NCBI GenBank assembly: GCA_000381585.1
Contig: KB906734.1
Span: forward strand, 434,001 to 498,000
DNA length: 64,000 nt
Origin: Acidobacteriaceae bacterium KBS 83
GTDB lineage: Bacteria > Acidobacteriota > Terriglobia > Terriglobales > Acidobacteriaceae
Reading direction: 5' to 3'
In this document: one piece after another, positions 19,001-27,617 of the stretch
How the letters are laid out: each line of letters begins with the position of its first letter
Numbering within the stretch: the stretch's first letter is position 1
Notes under the pieces: generated by a model
The model's input: the letters and a program-made list of their open reading frames with translations, nothing else
What the model was told of the DNA's origin: nothing
The model's database searches: none
Position numbers and translations under genes: made by a program

Positions 19001-20514
19001 CCCAAGGTTGCGTTCAGGTTGTCGAAATGCGCCGCATCGTCGGCAGAGCAGGCAAGCTGCTGTTGGTTCACCGCATCTCTGCTGCGCCACAGGCCGCGAT
19101 CGTTTGCAAAATACATGGTCGGCGTTCCCGACATACTGTTCGTCGAAACAACGGCATGCTGATTCGGTCCGACCTTCGCCGCCGCGCAGCTGTTCACATT
19201 GGTTGTATTGCGCCACACGCAACCCGCCGCCAGACTGCACCGAAACAGATCCTGCGTCCCGGCAAACAGCACCGTGTCGTTGCCCGAGGGAATTGCCTCA
19301 AGCCCCAGGGCGTGACTTGCTCCAGCGATAAACCCCATGGTGGTCTCGAGCGCATTGGCAATGCTGATCTGCTTGGCAAAAACCGGGAGTGGCGTGGTGC
19401 ACCTTCCGCCGGACGCGCCGCAGACGTCCTCCCATAGACCGCCGTCCTTGTCGTTCTGATCCACCGCCAGCGCGAACATATCGCCGCTGCCAGGCTGCAC
19501 AGCCAACCCCGCGCTGTAGATCGGGCAATTCGAACCGCCTGGGTACTGGCATGTTTTGGCACTTAGCGCTGTTCCGGGTTGGTTTTGGAGCCGCGTCCAG
19601 GCTGCACCATCCTGTGATGAATAGAATCCATGGTTGCGCAGCGCTGCCACGAAGATCTGCCGGATGGGGTTCCAAACCACAGCGAGAGCGACGATGCCCG
19701 TCCTTTGGCCCGGCGCCTGTAAGACCTGATTCGGTCCATCCTGGATCGCCGCCAGTTGCCAGGTCTGTCCCGCGTCTTCCGAGTAGTAAAGCCCACTCGC
19801 GCTGTTGTCGCCTGTACCCGTATATCCCGCATTTACTCGGTAAGCTCCCGGCGCGGTCGTCACTGCAGTCACCACCAGGTTCGGCTGCATCGTGCTCCAC
19901 GCGAAGCCGGCGAACGCCTCTCCGAAGAAGCTGTTCTGTTCGAGGCCGGTGCCAGGATCACGCGAGCCTGTTATCGATATCCATGAGTTGCCGCCATCGG
20001 CGGAGCGCAGAATACCCGTCCCGTAAAGGGAGTCCCGCTGGTTGGTGGGGTCGCCCGTGCCGGCAAGCACCACGTCATGGTTGCCAGGCTGCACCGTCAC
20101 CGCTCCAATGTTCGCGAGGTTGATATGGGTATGAGCTACGTCCACTGCCGGCACCAGATCTGTCACCGGCGCGAATGCCACGCCAGCCGATGCGGCAGCA
20201 TTCGTCGATTTAAAGACTCCACCGGTCGTGCCGATATATACGGTATTGCCGTTCGGATCGCTGGGATCGACCGCCACGCTTAACACGCGCCCGCCGGCCG
20301 CACCTGTCGCAGCAGTACTCAGGCTTTGAGGTGCCAGCGGGGACCACGGGACGTTCAGCGCCGCAGTATTGCCACTCTGCGCCCTTGATGGCACACCGGC
20401 ACTCGCCAGCAGCAGAGCTGCGCAACGCAGTACCCCCCGACAAAGTACACGGGGTACACTGGCGCGGCGATTCTGCCGGTTCCAGATGAATTGTTTGAGC
20501 CCCTGCTGGTGCAT
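16084..20514 (-). CDS. Giant secreted protein: BNR/propeller region plus choice-of-anchor-D (Ig-like) repeats
   Basis: A 1,476-residue exported protein. A signal peptide spans about residues 20-46 (LRCAALLLASAGVPSRAQS). Residues about 50-870 have repeated Asp-box/BNR-like strands such as LRSADGGNSWISITGS, YYSEDAGQTWQL, and YRSTDAGGHWQNLTNN, typical of sortilin/glycosidase-like propellers. Residues about 880-1330 are four to five Ig-like repeats of the choice-of-anchor D/ASH type, each with LTIRNTG or a similar line, SCTISIVFAPTATG and a V-x-G-TG end. A final Ig-like domain is followed by a hydrophobic segment (VLLACLILW, VLLVLGLVCVGLSGCG) and a short beta tail. It is probably surface-anchored through this segment. 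Position next to the polysaccharide genes suggests a matrix or adhesin role; this is inference. Confidence 0.8.
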   Translation of the reverse strand: MHQQGLKQFIWNRQNRRASVPRVLCRGVLRCAALLLASAGVPSRAQSGNTAALNVPWSPLAPQSLSTAATGAAGGRVLSVAVDPSDPNGNTVYIGTTGGVFKSTNAAASAGVAFAPVTDLVPAVDVAHTHINLANIGAVTVQPGNHDVVLAGTGDPTNQRDSLYGTGILRSADGGNSWISITGSRDPGTGLEQNSFFGEAFAGFAWSTMQPNLVVTAVTTAPGAYRVNAGYTGTGDNSASGLYYSEDAGQTWQLAAIQDGPNQVLQAPGQRTGIVALAVVWNPIRQIFVAALRNHGFYSSQDGAAWTRLQNQPGTALSAKTCQYPGGSNCPIYSAGLAVQPGSGDMFALAVDQNDKDGGLWEDVCGASGGRCTTPLPVFAKQISIANALETTMGFIAGASHALGLEAIPSGNDTVLFAGTQDLFRCSLAAGCVWRNTTNVNSCAAAKVGPNQHAVVSTNSMSGTPTMYFANDRGLWRSRDAVNQQQLACSADDAAHFDNLNATLGSLAEVTSLAQDPTDTNQLLAGTGAAGTAGGRDGSWQLLLNGPGGFTAAGWDENTGTWFATSGAGVSISKCAAGASCGPGQFGSGAVIGNGQVSGDGSALGVPAVWTLDPEDPTRMIVATCRVWRGPADGTNWTSANALSRMLDGNNASVCQSSNTQVRALAATGAVSGRGDNAERVYVGLAGTPDGATTHAGHVLTALVTPSSVANSTSWSDITASPVTNDPTDSEVFNPAQVGVSSIVVDPTDTTGKTVYVGIAGFGGQGFAPLGSWRNVPVLYRSTDAGGHWQNLTNNLPNAPVNAVLVDLGDPAIVYVGTDVGVYVTTSITQCIDVKQNCWSAYGTGLPAVRVTTLSAVDSSAEKWLRAGTKGRGVWQAELASTALKTQVTTATITPATLTFASQAIATTSGAESLTIRNTGGVTLTLDAPTVNSSDFVLSNKCPGSLGAGTSCTISIVFAPTATGQRAATVIVPANVQGGLLTADVQGTGTQGSTMVLTPLRMDFGSVRIGQTSSVQYITIANTGVKPTGLKPFGISGPFSTTANTCGSSLPVNTSCTVGVVFSPISSGAASGSLIAADDAGVQTALLSGDGQTGPTDTLSATAVTFAPQVIGTTSAAQQVTVTNSGDSALTNIKVQVTGDFSVTNLCGTSLPGHSTCALQVVYSPKALGAERGQMTIQDGLGAQVVTLSGTGIPPASGSGAAATLSPLTIDFGTQGVNSISAPQTLTLINTGTNALSGISVAASQQFAIANNACTVTVAPGASCTVGVTFAPQATGTQQGTVQVTANGVSTPFNVPVTGNGADFQLSVQGASSSIVTGGNSATYQLLLTPIGTSTGQVSFTCTGAPGASTCSTNPANVTMTGTGATSTIQVTVNTSATSAHSKPAMPWSKSGAGVLLACLILWRRREWARSFESLCVLLVLGLVCVGLSGCGLSIKGGGGTPPGQGDGGSQGVYTIMVEAGAPGVSRSVTLKLTVE

Positions 20515-20644
20515 GGTCCCGGACGAATTGGCCCTTTCCCCTCCCGCGCCGTACAGTTCCGGAGGGTCCTCAGCCGATTATCCGTTGCAAACGAAAGGAA
20601 TTACGTCTGTAGCCGAAACAGTCACGTTACCAAACGGGCACGGG

Positions 20645-21601
20645 CTATCCCACTTGGCGGGCAAAACTTTCCCGAAACCAATCCACTGTCCGCTTCAGCC
20701 CTTCCTCAAATCCCACCACCGGCTCGTATCCAAACGCCTCACGCGCTGCCGAGATATCCGCTTCGGAATCCGTGATATCTCCCAAACGCGGGGGACCGAA
20801 CTGCGCCGGATGCGGAAATTTAAGCAGCTTCGCCAGAAGTTCATAGGTCTCGTTCAGCGTATGCCGCTCGCCGCAAGCAACGTTGAAGGTCTTTCCGCCA
20901 ATCTTCTCTTTAGGCGCTGCCGCCGCCAACGTGTTCGCCGACACAGCATTCGCGATGTGGGTAAAGTCACGCCCCTGTTCTCCGGTCCCCAAAATGGTCG
21001 GGCGCTCTCCACGCAGCATCTGCAGAATGAATTTCGCCATCACGCCGCTGTACGGCGAATCCGGCGCCTGCCGGGGGCCGAAGATGTTGAAATAGCGTAG
21101 GCAGGCCGTCTCCATTCCATAGACCTGCCAGTAGCTCTTCATGTACAGTTCGCCGGTCAACTTCTGTACCGCATAAGGCGAGATCGGCGCCGGTGTCATG
21201 GACTCGCGCCGCGGCATGCCCGGCTGATTTCCGTACGCAGATGACGAGGCCGCATAGATAATCCGCCGCACTCCCGTCGCCCGGGCCGCTTCGAGCAGGT
21301 TGAATGTGCCGTTGACGTTGCAATCGTGGCTGGGCGCGGGCTCTTTCACCGAGCGCGGCACGGAAGGCAGCGCGCCCTCATGAAAGATAATCTCCACGCC
21401 CTCGCACGCCGATCGCATCGCTACCGCATCGCGCAAATCGGCCTCGCGAAAGTCCATTTTCTTCAAGAATTGTTCGATATTCGTGCGCCTTCCGGTGACA
21501 AAATTGTCCACCCCGCGCACATCTTCCCCGCGCTCCAGCAAGACCTCCGCTATTGACGAGCCGACAAATCCGGCCACTCCAGTAATCAGATATTTCGTCA
21601 T
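20645..21601 (-). CDS. NAD-dependent nucleotide-sugar epimerase (extended SDR, GalE/WbpP-like)
   Basis: A 318-residue extended SDR enzyme. MTKYLITGVAGFVGSSIAE holds the GxxGxxG NAD site, YAASSSAYG the catalytic Ser strand, and ISPYAVQKLTGE the Tyr-x3-Lys dyad. RYFNIFGPRQAPDSPYSGVMAKF and FNVACGERHTLNETYELLAKL are the substrate side, as in UDP-GlcNAc(A)/UDP-glucose 4-epimerases. It would supply an epimerised UDP-sugar for the exopolysaccharide. The start is the ATG at 21601 with TTAGGAGC just upstream; a longer frame from 21664 has no such site. It is the last polysaccharide-precursor gene of the locus. Confidence 0.88.
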   Translation of the reverse strand: MTKYLITGVAGFVGSSIAEVLLERGEDVRGVDNFVTGRRTNIEQFLKKMDFREADLRDAVAMRSACEGVEIIFHEGALPSVPRSVKEPAPSHDCNVNGTFNLLEAARATGVRRIIYAASSSAYGNQPGMPRRESMTPAPISPYAVQKLTGELYMKSYWQVYGMETACLRYFNIFGPRQAPDSPYSGVMAKFILQMLRGERPTILGTGEQGRDFTHIANAVSANTLAAAAPKEKIGGKTFNVACGERHTLNETYELLAKLLKFPHPAQFGPPRLGDITDSEADISAAREAFGYEPVVGFEEGLKRTVDWFRESFARQVG

Positions 21602-21868
21602 TCCGCTCCTAAGGTGTTCTTCGTCTGTGCTCAACCGTCCCGAATCCCCGCGCACTGCGTTCATTCGGCATCATAATGATTTCACTGCGCCAGCCTCTGT
21701 CCCGAATTGTTCGCGGGCAAACTACTTCGCTCGGGTGGAAGGTATTGATCCACCAGAATGCGATAGTGCCGGATATGACGAGGTTTTGGTGAACCACGCA
21801 TTCTGCTGTTAACAATCCGAGATCATGCGCAAAGCTGTAAATAAGTGCAGAGCCGGAAAGACTCGCGT

Positions 21869-22531
21869 ATGTGCTTTTCCGCAACAGCCAACTTCGTGGG
21901 CAGCGGGATCCTCGCTACCGTCGGCATTGTGACGTTGACTCGCGTCAGGCATCGTCGCGAGCCTCTCTTCGCATTGCTTCCCACGCTCTTTGCCGTCCAT
22001 CAGTTCATCGAGGGATTCGTCTGGCTTGGCCTCGACGGCATCCTCTCGCAAAAGGTCACACATAACATGGGCGCAGCCTTCATGCTATACGCGCAGGGGC
22101 TGCTTCCATTTCTTCTCCCGCTCAGCGTACTGCCCTTCGAACCAGACAACGCCGGCCGCCGGCGCATGCGTCCATTTCTTCTCATCGGTGCTCTGATCGC
22201 GCTCTATATCCTCCGGGCGCTCACTGCCTATCCAACCCAGATCTTCCTCCGCGGAAACAGCATCGTCTATCTGAAGGCGGCTACGAACAACATTATCGTC
22301 GCCGTCTTCTACGTCATCGCCACTTGCGGATCGCTGCTCTTCTCAAAGATCAAAGATATGGTGGTCTTTGGCGTTGCCAATATCGTCATCCTGCTAATCG
22401 TCATGGCCGTAAAGAGCTATGCATTTACCTCGGTATGGTGCGCCTATGCAGCCGTCGCCAGCATCATCATCCTTGCGTACTTCTGGAAGAGCCACGCGAT
22501 CCGGCCGTTTTCATACCGCGAGGCGGTATAG
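21869..22531 (+). CDS. DUF6629-like multi-pass membrane protein
   Basis: A 220-residue protein beginning MCFSATANFVGSGILATVGI, the hallmark opening of the DUF6629 family, and about seven membrane helices to residue 205. FAVHQFIEGFVWLGLDG is a second conserved feature of the family. Function is unknown. The start at 21869 is set by the family N-terminus and a GGAAAG site; an upstream in-frame ATG (21845) is less likely. It stands alone between the minus-strand epimerase and the plus-strand GMC oxidoreductase. Confidence 0.75.
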   Translation: MCFSATANFVGSGILATVGIVTLTRVRHRREPLFALLPTLFAVHQFIEGFVWLGLDGILSQKVTHNMGAAFMLYAQGLLPFLLPLSVLPFEPDNAGRRRMRPFLLIGALIALYILRALTAYPTQIFLRGNSIVYLKAATNNIIVAVFYVIATCGSLLFSKIKDMVVFGVANIVILLIVMAVKSYAFTSVWCAYAAVASIIILAYFWKSHAIRPFSYREAV

Positions 22532-22777
22532 GCATTAAGGTTTCTCTCACGCCTCTCCGGCTCGCACTGCGGCATGACCACTTTCCAAAGAAAAGGGTCA
22601 GAACTAGGAACCTCCAGCCAGGCGAGAATAGCCTTTGCGTGGCTCGAGAAAGCTCAACTGCGTGAAAGACCGCCGCCGGGTGTGCTGTTGTGAGGGTTAC
22701 ACGATTAGCCAGCGCGAAAGCTGTTGTACATCCAACTAGGCATCCGCGACTATCAATTTTCGACCTATGATCTCCGT

Positions 22778-24349
22778 GTGCATATCGACCTCGAAGAGTC
22801 GTCGGTCGGACATTCTTTTCGCTCAACCGTCTGTGTAATCGGAGGCGGAATTGCTGGGCTGATTCTTGCCATGCGCCTCGCGAAACAAGGCATTCAGGTC
22901 CATCTTCTGGAAGCTGGCGGACTCGCCTTTGAGGAACGAAGTCAGGCCTTTTATCACGCCCAGATGAGCTATGACGACCATCGTGGGTCTAATGAGGGAC
23001 GCGCACGTACGTTTGGCGGGTCGTCCACCCGTTGGGGCGGTCAATTGCTCCCCTTCACTCCCGATATCTTCAATCCTCCAGATGGCTCGTCGCGGGAGGG
23101 ATGGCCAATTTGTGCCCAGGACATAACTCCTTATTACCAAGAGGTGGAAAGAATTCTGGGCGTTGATTCTCTCCCTTTCACTTCGGACTTACTTTCGACG
23201 CTAAGGCGCAATATGCTTCCGGCTTCCGAAGACATCCTCGTCCGTTTCTCCAAGTGGGCGCCATTCAAAAAACGCAATCTCGCCAAGACCGTCGGCGTCG
23301 AAGCCATTGCGCACCCGGGCGTGACCGTCTTTACCCATGCCAACGCTGCATTTTTAATGGCAAGAGCTGGCAACCGAAACCGCATAAGCTCGATCCTTGT
23401 CCGCAACTACGATCGCCAGGATTTCTCGTTCACAGCGGATCATTTCGTGGTCTGCGCCGGCACAGTAGAAAGTTCTCGTCTGCTGCTCTGCTCGCCGGAT
23501 GTCCCAAACCCGCACGATCAGATTGGCCGCTACTTTCATGATCATGTTGGCTTTCTTGCAGCTCAATTTCTACCTCCCGGCCGCGCACGCGCAATCCAAA
23601 GGCTCGGACCTTTCTACGTCGACGGCACTCTGCATACATGTAAGTTCGAGGCGTCATTGCGACTGCGCCTGCGGGAGGGTCTGCTTGCAACTGTCGGATA
23701 CATACTTATCGATGAACCTGCAGAATCCGGAGCGTCAGCAACTCGAAACGTGCTCCGGTCCATCCAGCGCGGGCAATTCAAAGAGGGAATCGGCGTCAAT
23801 CTGGGCCCCATGCTTTTCGGCGCGGGGGATGTCGCACGCCTCTTACTCTATTCCCGCTTCGCGGGACGCCGAGCGGTCAGCAAGCGTGCAACCCTACGGC
23901 TGACCATCGATGTGGAACAAGCTCCAGATACGCAGAATCGGATCCGGGTCTCCGATTGCAAAGAAGACGCTCTTGGCATGCGTACGACGATCGTTGACTG
24001 GCGCATCAACGAGCCCGAGAGGTCAACTGCAGTGCGATACTCGCAGATCCTCCGGAAGTACCTCAAATACGCGGAGATGGACCCCTCGCAGTGGAACGAG
24101 ACAGCCCTCGAAAACACCGCGCCTGCCATGTCCGATACTAACCACCCCATGGGAGGCCTGCGCATGGGCACGGATATTCGCCGGAGCGTTGTCGATCGGG
24201 ACCTTAAGGTGCACGGGGTGGACAACCTCCACGTGGCAAGTTGCGCCGTGTTCCCGTCAGGAAGCAGTTCCAACCCTACCTTCACGATGATAGCGCTGAC
24301 CCTCAGACTGGCAGACCATCTCGCTCGTCAAACTTCAGATCGGTACTGA
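22778..24349 (+). CDS. GMC-family FAD-dependent oxidoreductase
   Basis: A 523-residue flavoenzyme. VCVIGGGIAGLILAMRLAKQG near residue 20 is the FAD dinucleotide fold; FGGSSTRWGGQLLPF and GWPICAQDITPYYQEVER are GMC landmarks. The C-terminal block MSDTNHPMGGLRMG contains the catalytic His of the GMC_oxred_C domain, and NLHVASCAVFPSGSSSNPT...IALTLRLADHL closes the FAD site. I start at a GTG (22778, MHIDLEES...), because relatives begin similarly; a TTG at 22724 would extend it by 18 residues. Substrate is unknown; GMC proteins near polysaccharide genes oxidise sugars or alcohols. It is convergent with the next gene (10 bp). Confidence 0.85.
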   Translation: MHIDLEESSVGHSFRSTVCVIGGGIAGLILAMRLAKQGIQVHLLEAGGLAFEERSQAFYHAQMSYDDHRGSNEGRARTFGGSSTRWGGQLLPFTPDIFNPPDGSSREGWPICAQDITPYYQEVERILGVDSLPFTSDLLSTLRRNMLPASEDILVRFSKWAPFKKRNLAKTVGVEAIAHPGVTVFTHANAAFLMARAGNRNRISSILVRNYDRQDFSFTADHFVVCAGTVESSRLLLCSPDVPNPHDQIGRYFHDHVGFLAAQFLPPGRARAIQRLGPFYVDGTLHTCKFEASLRLRLREGLLATVGYILIDEPAESGASATRNVLRSIQRGQFKEGIGVNLGPMLFGAGDVARLLLYSRFAGRRAVSKRATLRLTIDVEQAPDTQNRIRVSDCKEDALGMRTTIVDWRINEPERSTAVRYSQILRKYLKYAEMDPSQWNETALENTAPAMSDTNHPMGGLRMGTDIRRSVVDRDLKVHGVDNLHVASCAVFPSGSSSNPTFTMIALTLRLADHLARQTSDRY

Positions 24350-24359
24350 AGGACTACGT

Positions 24360-24836
24360 CTACACAACGGCCTGGCGTGGGTTGGCGCGGCGGAGAGGGT
24401 GCAATGGGATCGAGTTCGCAGTGTCCCGAAGGCCGCTCCACGTCTCTGCCACGATGAGGCTGTTGCCGGGGTTGTGCGGATCATACCGGACAGACGCCGG
24501 GAAGCTCAGCCGGATTTTATGGATGTCCACCACGTGCTGCAGGAGCGTGACATCCTGGGAGCACTCATAGGTGACGCCGGCGACATCATATTGATAGAGG
24601 ATGAGTTGCATACCCAGGGGCCGGTCCGACTCTTCGGGTGACAGCTCGTTGATGTCGAGAACCGTGGCATCAATAATGCGGCCCTTCTGTACTAGTGCGT
24701 CGCGGCGATCGCGCTCCAGCTCATCGGGGCTGGGACGCTTCCGTGACATCCAGTAGAGCGCCGACGCTGCGGCCACGGCCGCCACTACTGTCACGCCACC
24801 CACCAGTTGAGTCTCTCGCAGAGTGATGCCGAACAT
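24360..24836 (-). CDS. Single-pass membrane protein with DUF3592-like domain
   Basis: A 158-residue protein: one N-terminal membrane helix (VGGVTVVAAVAAASALYWMS), a charged linker, then a soluble domain with GRIIDATVLDI, LYQYDVAGVTYECSQDV and VRYDPHNPGNSLIVAETWSG. The G-x-V/I-x-A...Y-x-Y-x-V-x-G-x-x-Y...V-x-YDPxNP sequence order is that of DUF3592 proteins. Function is unknown. The start is taken at the ATG at 24836; an in-frame ATG at 24887 also exists. It is divergent from hslV by about 217 bp. Confidence 0.6.
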   Translation of the reverse strand: MFGITLRETQLVGGVTVVAAVAAASALYWMSRKRPSPDELERDRRDALVQKGRIIDATVLDINELSPEESDRPLGMQLILYQYDVAGVTYECSQDVTLLQHVVDIHKIRLSFPASVRYDPHNPGNSLIVAETWSGLRDTANSIPLHPLRRANPRQAVV

Positions 24837-25053
24837 CGCTGCTCCGGGTATCGGAGAGCCAAAGCAGCGCTCTCCAATCTCCTGCAAGCATAGCGCAGCA
24901 ACGATGCGGATCGAGTTACGAATCAGTGTCGGAGAGATGGCGCAAAAGGGGGATACAAAACCATTTCACCGTCACACTGTGCGCGGCCAGTAGCGCTCGT
25001 GTATGCAGCTACGGTGAGGTGCTTAGGACCACGAAGCGTATAGTGAAGAGAGC

Positions 25054-25692
25054 ATGGACCAGTCAGTCGTTACGCCGCCAGCGGGACCTCCGCGGCGGTT
25101 TTCCACATCTGCAGCCCGAAGTCCCGAAGCGGGAGCGCTTTCCCTCTCCGACGGGCGTCGCATTCGCTCCACTACCGTTATCTGCGTGCGCCGGGGCCCT
25201 AGCGTCGTCATGGCCGCCGACGGCCAGGTAACGCTGGGCGATAGCGTGATCAAGCACACGGCCAAGAAGATCCGCCGCCTCTACCAGGACAAGATCCTGG
25301 CCGGGTTTGCCGGCTCGACAGCGGATGCCTTCTCACTCTTCAGCCGTTTCGAGGGGAAGCTGGAGCAATACGCCGGCAACCTGGGGCGGGCGGCCGTCGA
25401 ACTGGCGAAGGAGTGGCGCACGGACAAGATGCTGCGGTCGCTCGAGGCGCTCTTGGTGGTGGCGGATCCGCACCAGACATTCCTGATCAGCGGATCAGGG
25501 GACGTGATCGAGCCGGATGAGGGGATTGCGACGATCGGCTCGGGCGGCTCCTTCGCGCTGGCGGCGGCCCGGGCCCTGATGCAGAACACGGATCTCTCCG
25601 CGCGGGATATCGCGGAGAAGAGCCTGCGGATTGCCGGCCAGATCTGTATCTATACGAACGACCAGATGACGATCGAAGAGCTGAGCGCCTAA
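25054..25692 (+). CDS. hslV: ATP-dependent protease subunit HslV, with N-terminal extension
   Basis: The peptidase ring of the HslUV (ClpYQ) protease, which degrades unfolded and regulatory proteins in the cytosol. From residue 38 the protein is a classic Hsl[69 protein letters not shown], and [15 protein letters not shown]. The nucleophile Thr, normally exposed by Met removal, aligns with Thr40, so a 39-residue Ser/Arg/Pro-rich leader precedes it. I see no in-frame ATG, GTG or TTG close to Thr40, so either a leader is cut off or initiation is unusual. It lies 36 nt upstream of hslU in the usual order. Confidence 0.93.
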   Translation: MDQSVVTPPAGPPRRFSTSAARSPEAGALSLSDGRRIRSTTVICVRRGPSVVMAADGQVTLGDSVIKHTAKKIRRLYQDKILAGFAGSTADAFSLFSRFEGKLEQYAGNLGRAAVELAKEWRTDKMLRSLEALLVVADPHQTFLISGSGDVIEPDEGIATIGSGGSFALAAARALMQNTDLSARDIAEKSLRIAGQICIYTNDQMTIEELSA

Positions 25693-25728
25693 GGCGGCGC
25701 GATCGGCCCAGAAGGGAACACCAAGCAA

Positions 25729-27294
25729 ATGGCTATCTATTTACCGGGCGCAGCGGAAGACCAGGAGCTGTCGCTGGATGAACTGACTCCGCGACAGATC
25801 GTGGCGGAGCTGGACAAGTATGTCGTTGGGCAAAACGCGGCGAAGCGCGCGGTGGCGATTGCGCTACGCAACCGGATGCGGCGGCAAAAGCTGCCGCCTG
25901 ACCTCGCCGAGGAGATCATGCCGAAGAACATCATCATGATCGGGCCGACGGGCGTGGGCAAGACGGAGATTGCTCGGCGGCTGGCGAAGCTGACGGGCTC
26001 GCCGTTCCTGAAGGTGGAGGCGTCGAAGTTCACCGAGGTCGGTTACGTGGGGCGCGACGTCGAGTCGATGATCCGCGACCTGGTGGAGATCGCGATCGAC
26101 ATGGTGCGCGAGGAGCGCCTTGAAGAGGTGGAAGACAAGGCCGAGCTGAACGCTGAGGAGCGGCTGCTCGATCTGCTGCTACCTGCGCCGGCTGCGGCCC
26201 CGAAGCAGCCGGAGACGAAGACGGATACGAAGGTGATCGACATCGTGCGCGGACCGGAGAACGGGCCGACGATCGAGGCTCCCAAGGAAACCAACGATAG
26301 CCACAACCGCACACGCGAGAAGCTGCGGCAGCAATTCCGCGAGGGCAAGCTGGACGAGCGAACAGTCGAGATCGATGTGCGCGAGCGGAATACGCCGAGC
26401 TTCGAGATCATCTCCAATCAAGGGACCGAGGAGATGGATGTCAACCTGAAGGACATTCTTCCCGGACTCTTCGGCCAGCGCACCAAGAAGCGGAAATTGA
26501 AGGTGAGCGAGGCGTTCGAGTACCTGGTGCAGGAAGAGGAACAGCGGCTCATCGATATAGACCAGGTGAACCGCGTTGCGGTTGAGCGGGTCGAGAACTC
26601 CGGAATTGTTTTTCTGGATGAGATTGACAAGGTGGCGGGGCGTGAGGGTGGCCATGGGCCGGACATCTCGCGCGAGGGTGTGCAGCGTGACATCCTGCCG
26701 ATCGTTGAAGGAACGACGGTGAACACGCGTTACGGCATGGTGTCGACCGACCACATCCTGTTCATCGCGGCAGGCGCCTTCCACGTGTCGAAGCCGAGCG
26801 ACCTTATCCCAGAGCTGCAGGGTCGCTTCCCGATCCGCGTGGAGCTGCAGTCGCTCACCGTCGAGGACTTCATCCGCATCCTGACCGAGCCGAAGTCGTC
26901 ACTGACCAAGCAGTATGCGGCGCTGCTGGAGACCGAGGGACTGAAGCTCGAGTTCACACGCGAGGCGCTGGAAGAGATGGCGCAGTTTGCGTTCCGGGTG
27001 AACGAGACGACGGAAAACATCGGCGCTCGACGGCTGCACACGATCATGGAGCGAGTGCTGGACGAGATCAGCTTCCTAGCGCCGGATCTGCAAAAGGGAC
27101 AGAAGACGGCTGAGGGTGTCGTCGACCTGGCGGCGGCTGCTGCCGACGGTTTGGGGGCTACGGTTCCACTTCCGGTGGTCGAGCGTACGACCGAGCATGG
27201 AGTTGAGAAGGTCGTGGTGGTCGATCCGGCTTATGTGCAGGCGATGGTGGCGACGATCGTGAAGAATCAGGATCTGTCGCGGTACATCCTGTAG
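25729..27294 (+). CDS. hslU: ATP-dependent protease ATPase subunit HslU
   Basis: The AAA+ unfoldase partner of HslV, 521 residues against about 443 in E. coli. [21 protein letters not shown] is the N-terminal motif, GPTGVGKT (about 72-79) is Walker [15 protein letters not shown] is the pore loop (GYVG), VFLDEIDKV (about 294-302) is Walker B, and [21 protein letters not shown] is sensor 2. The C-terminal LSRYIL is the tail that docks into HslV. The extra length sits mostly in the I domain (about residues 150-200, Pro/Lys/Glu-rich). It forms an operon with hslV and is followed by a strong hairpin terminator at 27454. Confidence 0.95.
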   Translation: MAIYLPGAAEDQELSLDELTPRQIVAELDKYVVGQNAAKRAVAIALRNRMRRQKLPPDLAEEIMPKNIIMIGPTGVGKTEIARRLAKLTGSPFLKVEASKFTEVGYVGRDVESMIRDLVEIAIDMVREERLEEVEDKAELNAEERLLDLLLPAPAAAPKQPETKTDTKVIDIVRGPENGPTIEAPKETNDSHNRTREKLRQQFREGKLDERTVEIDVRERNTPSFEIISNQGTEEMDVNLKDILPGLFGQRTKKRKLKVSEAFEYLVQEEEQRLIDIDQVNRVAVERVENSGIVFLDEIDKVAGREGGHGPDISREGVQRDILPIVEGTTVNTRYGMVSTDHILFIAAGAFHVSKPSDLIPELQGRFPIRVELQSLTVEDFIRILTEPKSSLTKQYAALLETEGLKLEFTREALEEMAQFAFRVNETTENIGARRLHTIMERVLDEISFLAPDLQKGQKTAEGVVDLAAAAADGLGATVPLPVVERTTEHGVEKVVVVDPAYVQAMVATIVKNQDLSRYIL

Positions 27295-27453
27295 TCAGAG
27301 TGGTACCCCTCCCCCGGTACGGGAGGGTGGCTTGTAAGTTCTTTCATATGAGCTGCTTGAGACGCCCACCGAGGGCTAAAGTCGTCCAAAAAAAGGACTT
27401 AGGGGTTAAGTCGTCTTTCTATTGGACTTAGCGGCACGACAATTCGGGTCTAC

Positions 27454-27494
27454 GAAGACAAAGCCACGGAATGGTATCCGTGGCTTTCGTCTTC
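27454..27494. terminator. Bidirectional hairpin terminator between hslU and hydroxylase gene
   Basis: GAAGACAAAGCCACGGA (27454-27470), a six-base loop ATGGTA, and TCCGTGGCTTTCGTCTTC (27477-27494) form a stem of about 17 bp with one unpaired base. Convergent genes end at 27294 (plus) and 27618 (minus), so it can serve both. The surrounding 323-bp gap has no other recognisable feature. Confidence 0.75.
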
Positions 27495-27617
27495 TAAATT
27501 CGGTCCTATTTCCAGAATAACAATTGGGGTGGATATATCTGGCAGGTTTCTGCGAGAAGCTGTTACGAATAGGTCCGTTTTGGGATTCAACCTTCAGCAT
27601 CAGAGAGCCTTGGCCGG

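Noticed and set aside
27370-27440. Repeated GGACTTA words after hslU
   Set aside because: Short, imperfect, and no clear stem or direct-repeat array emerges.
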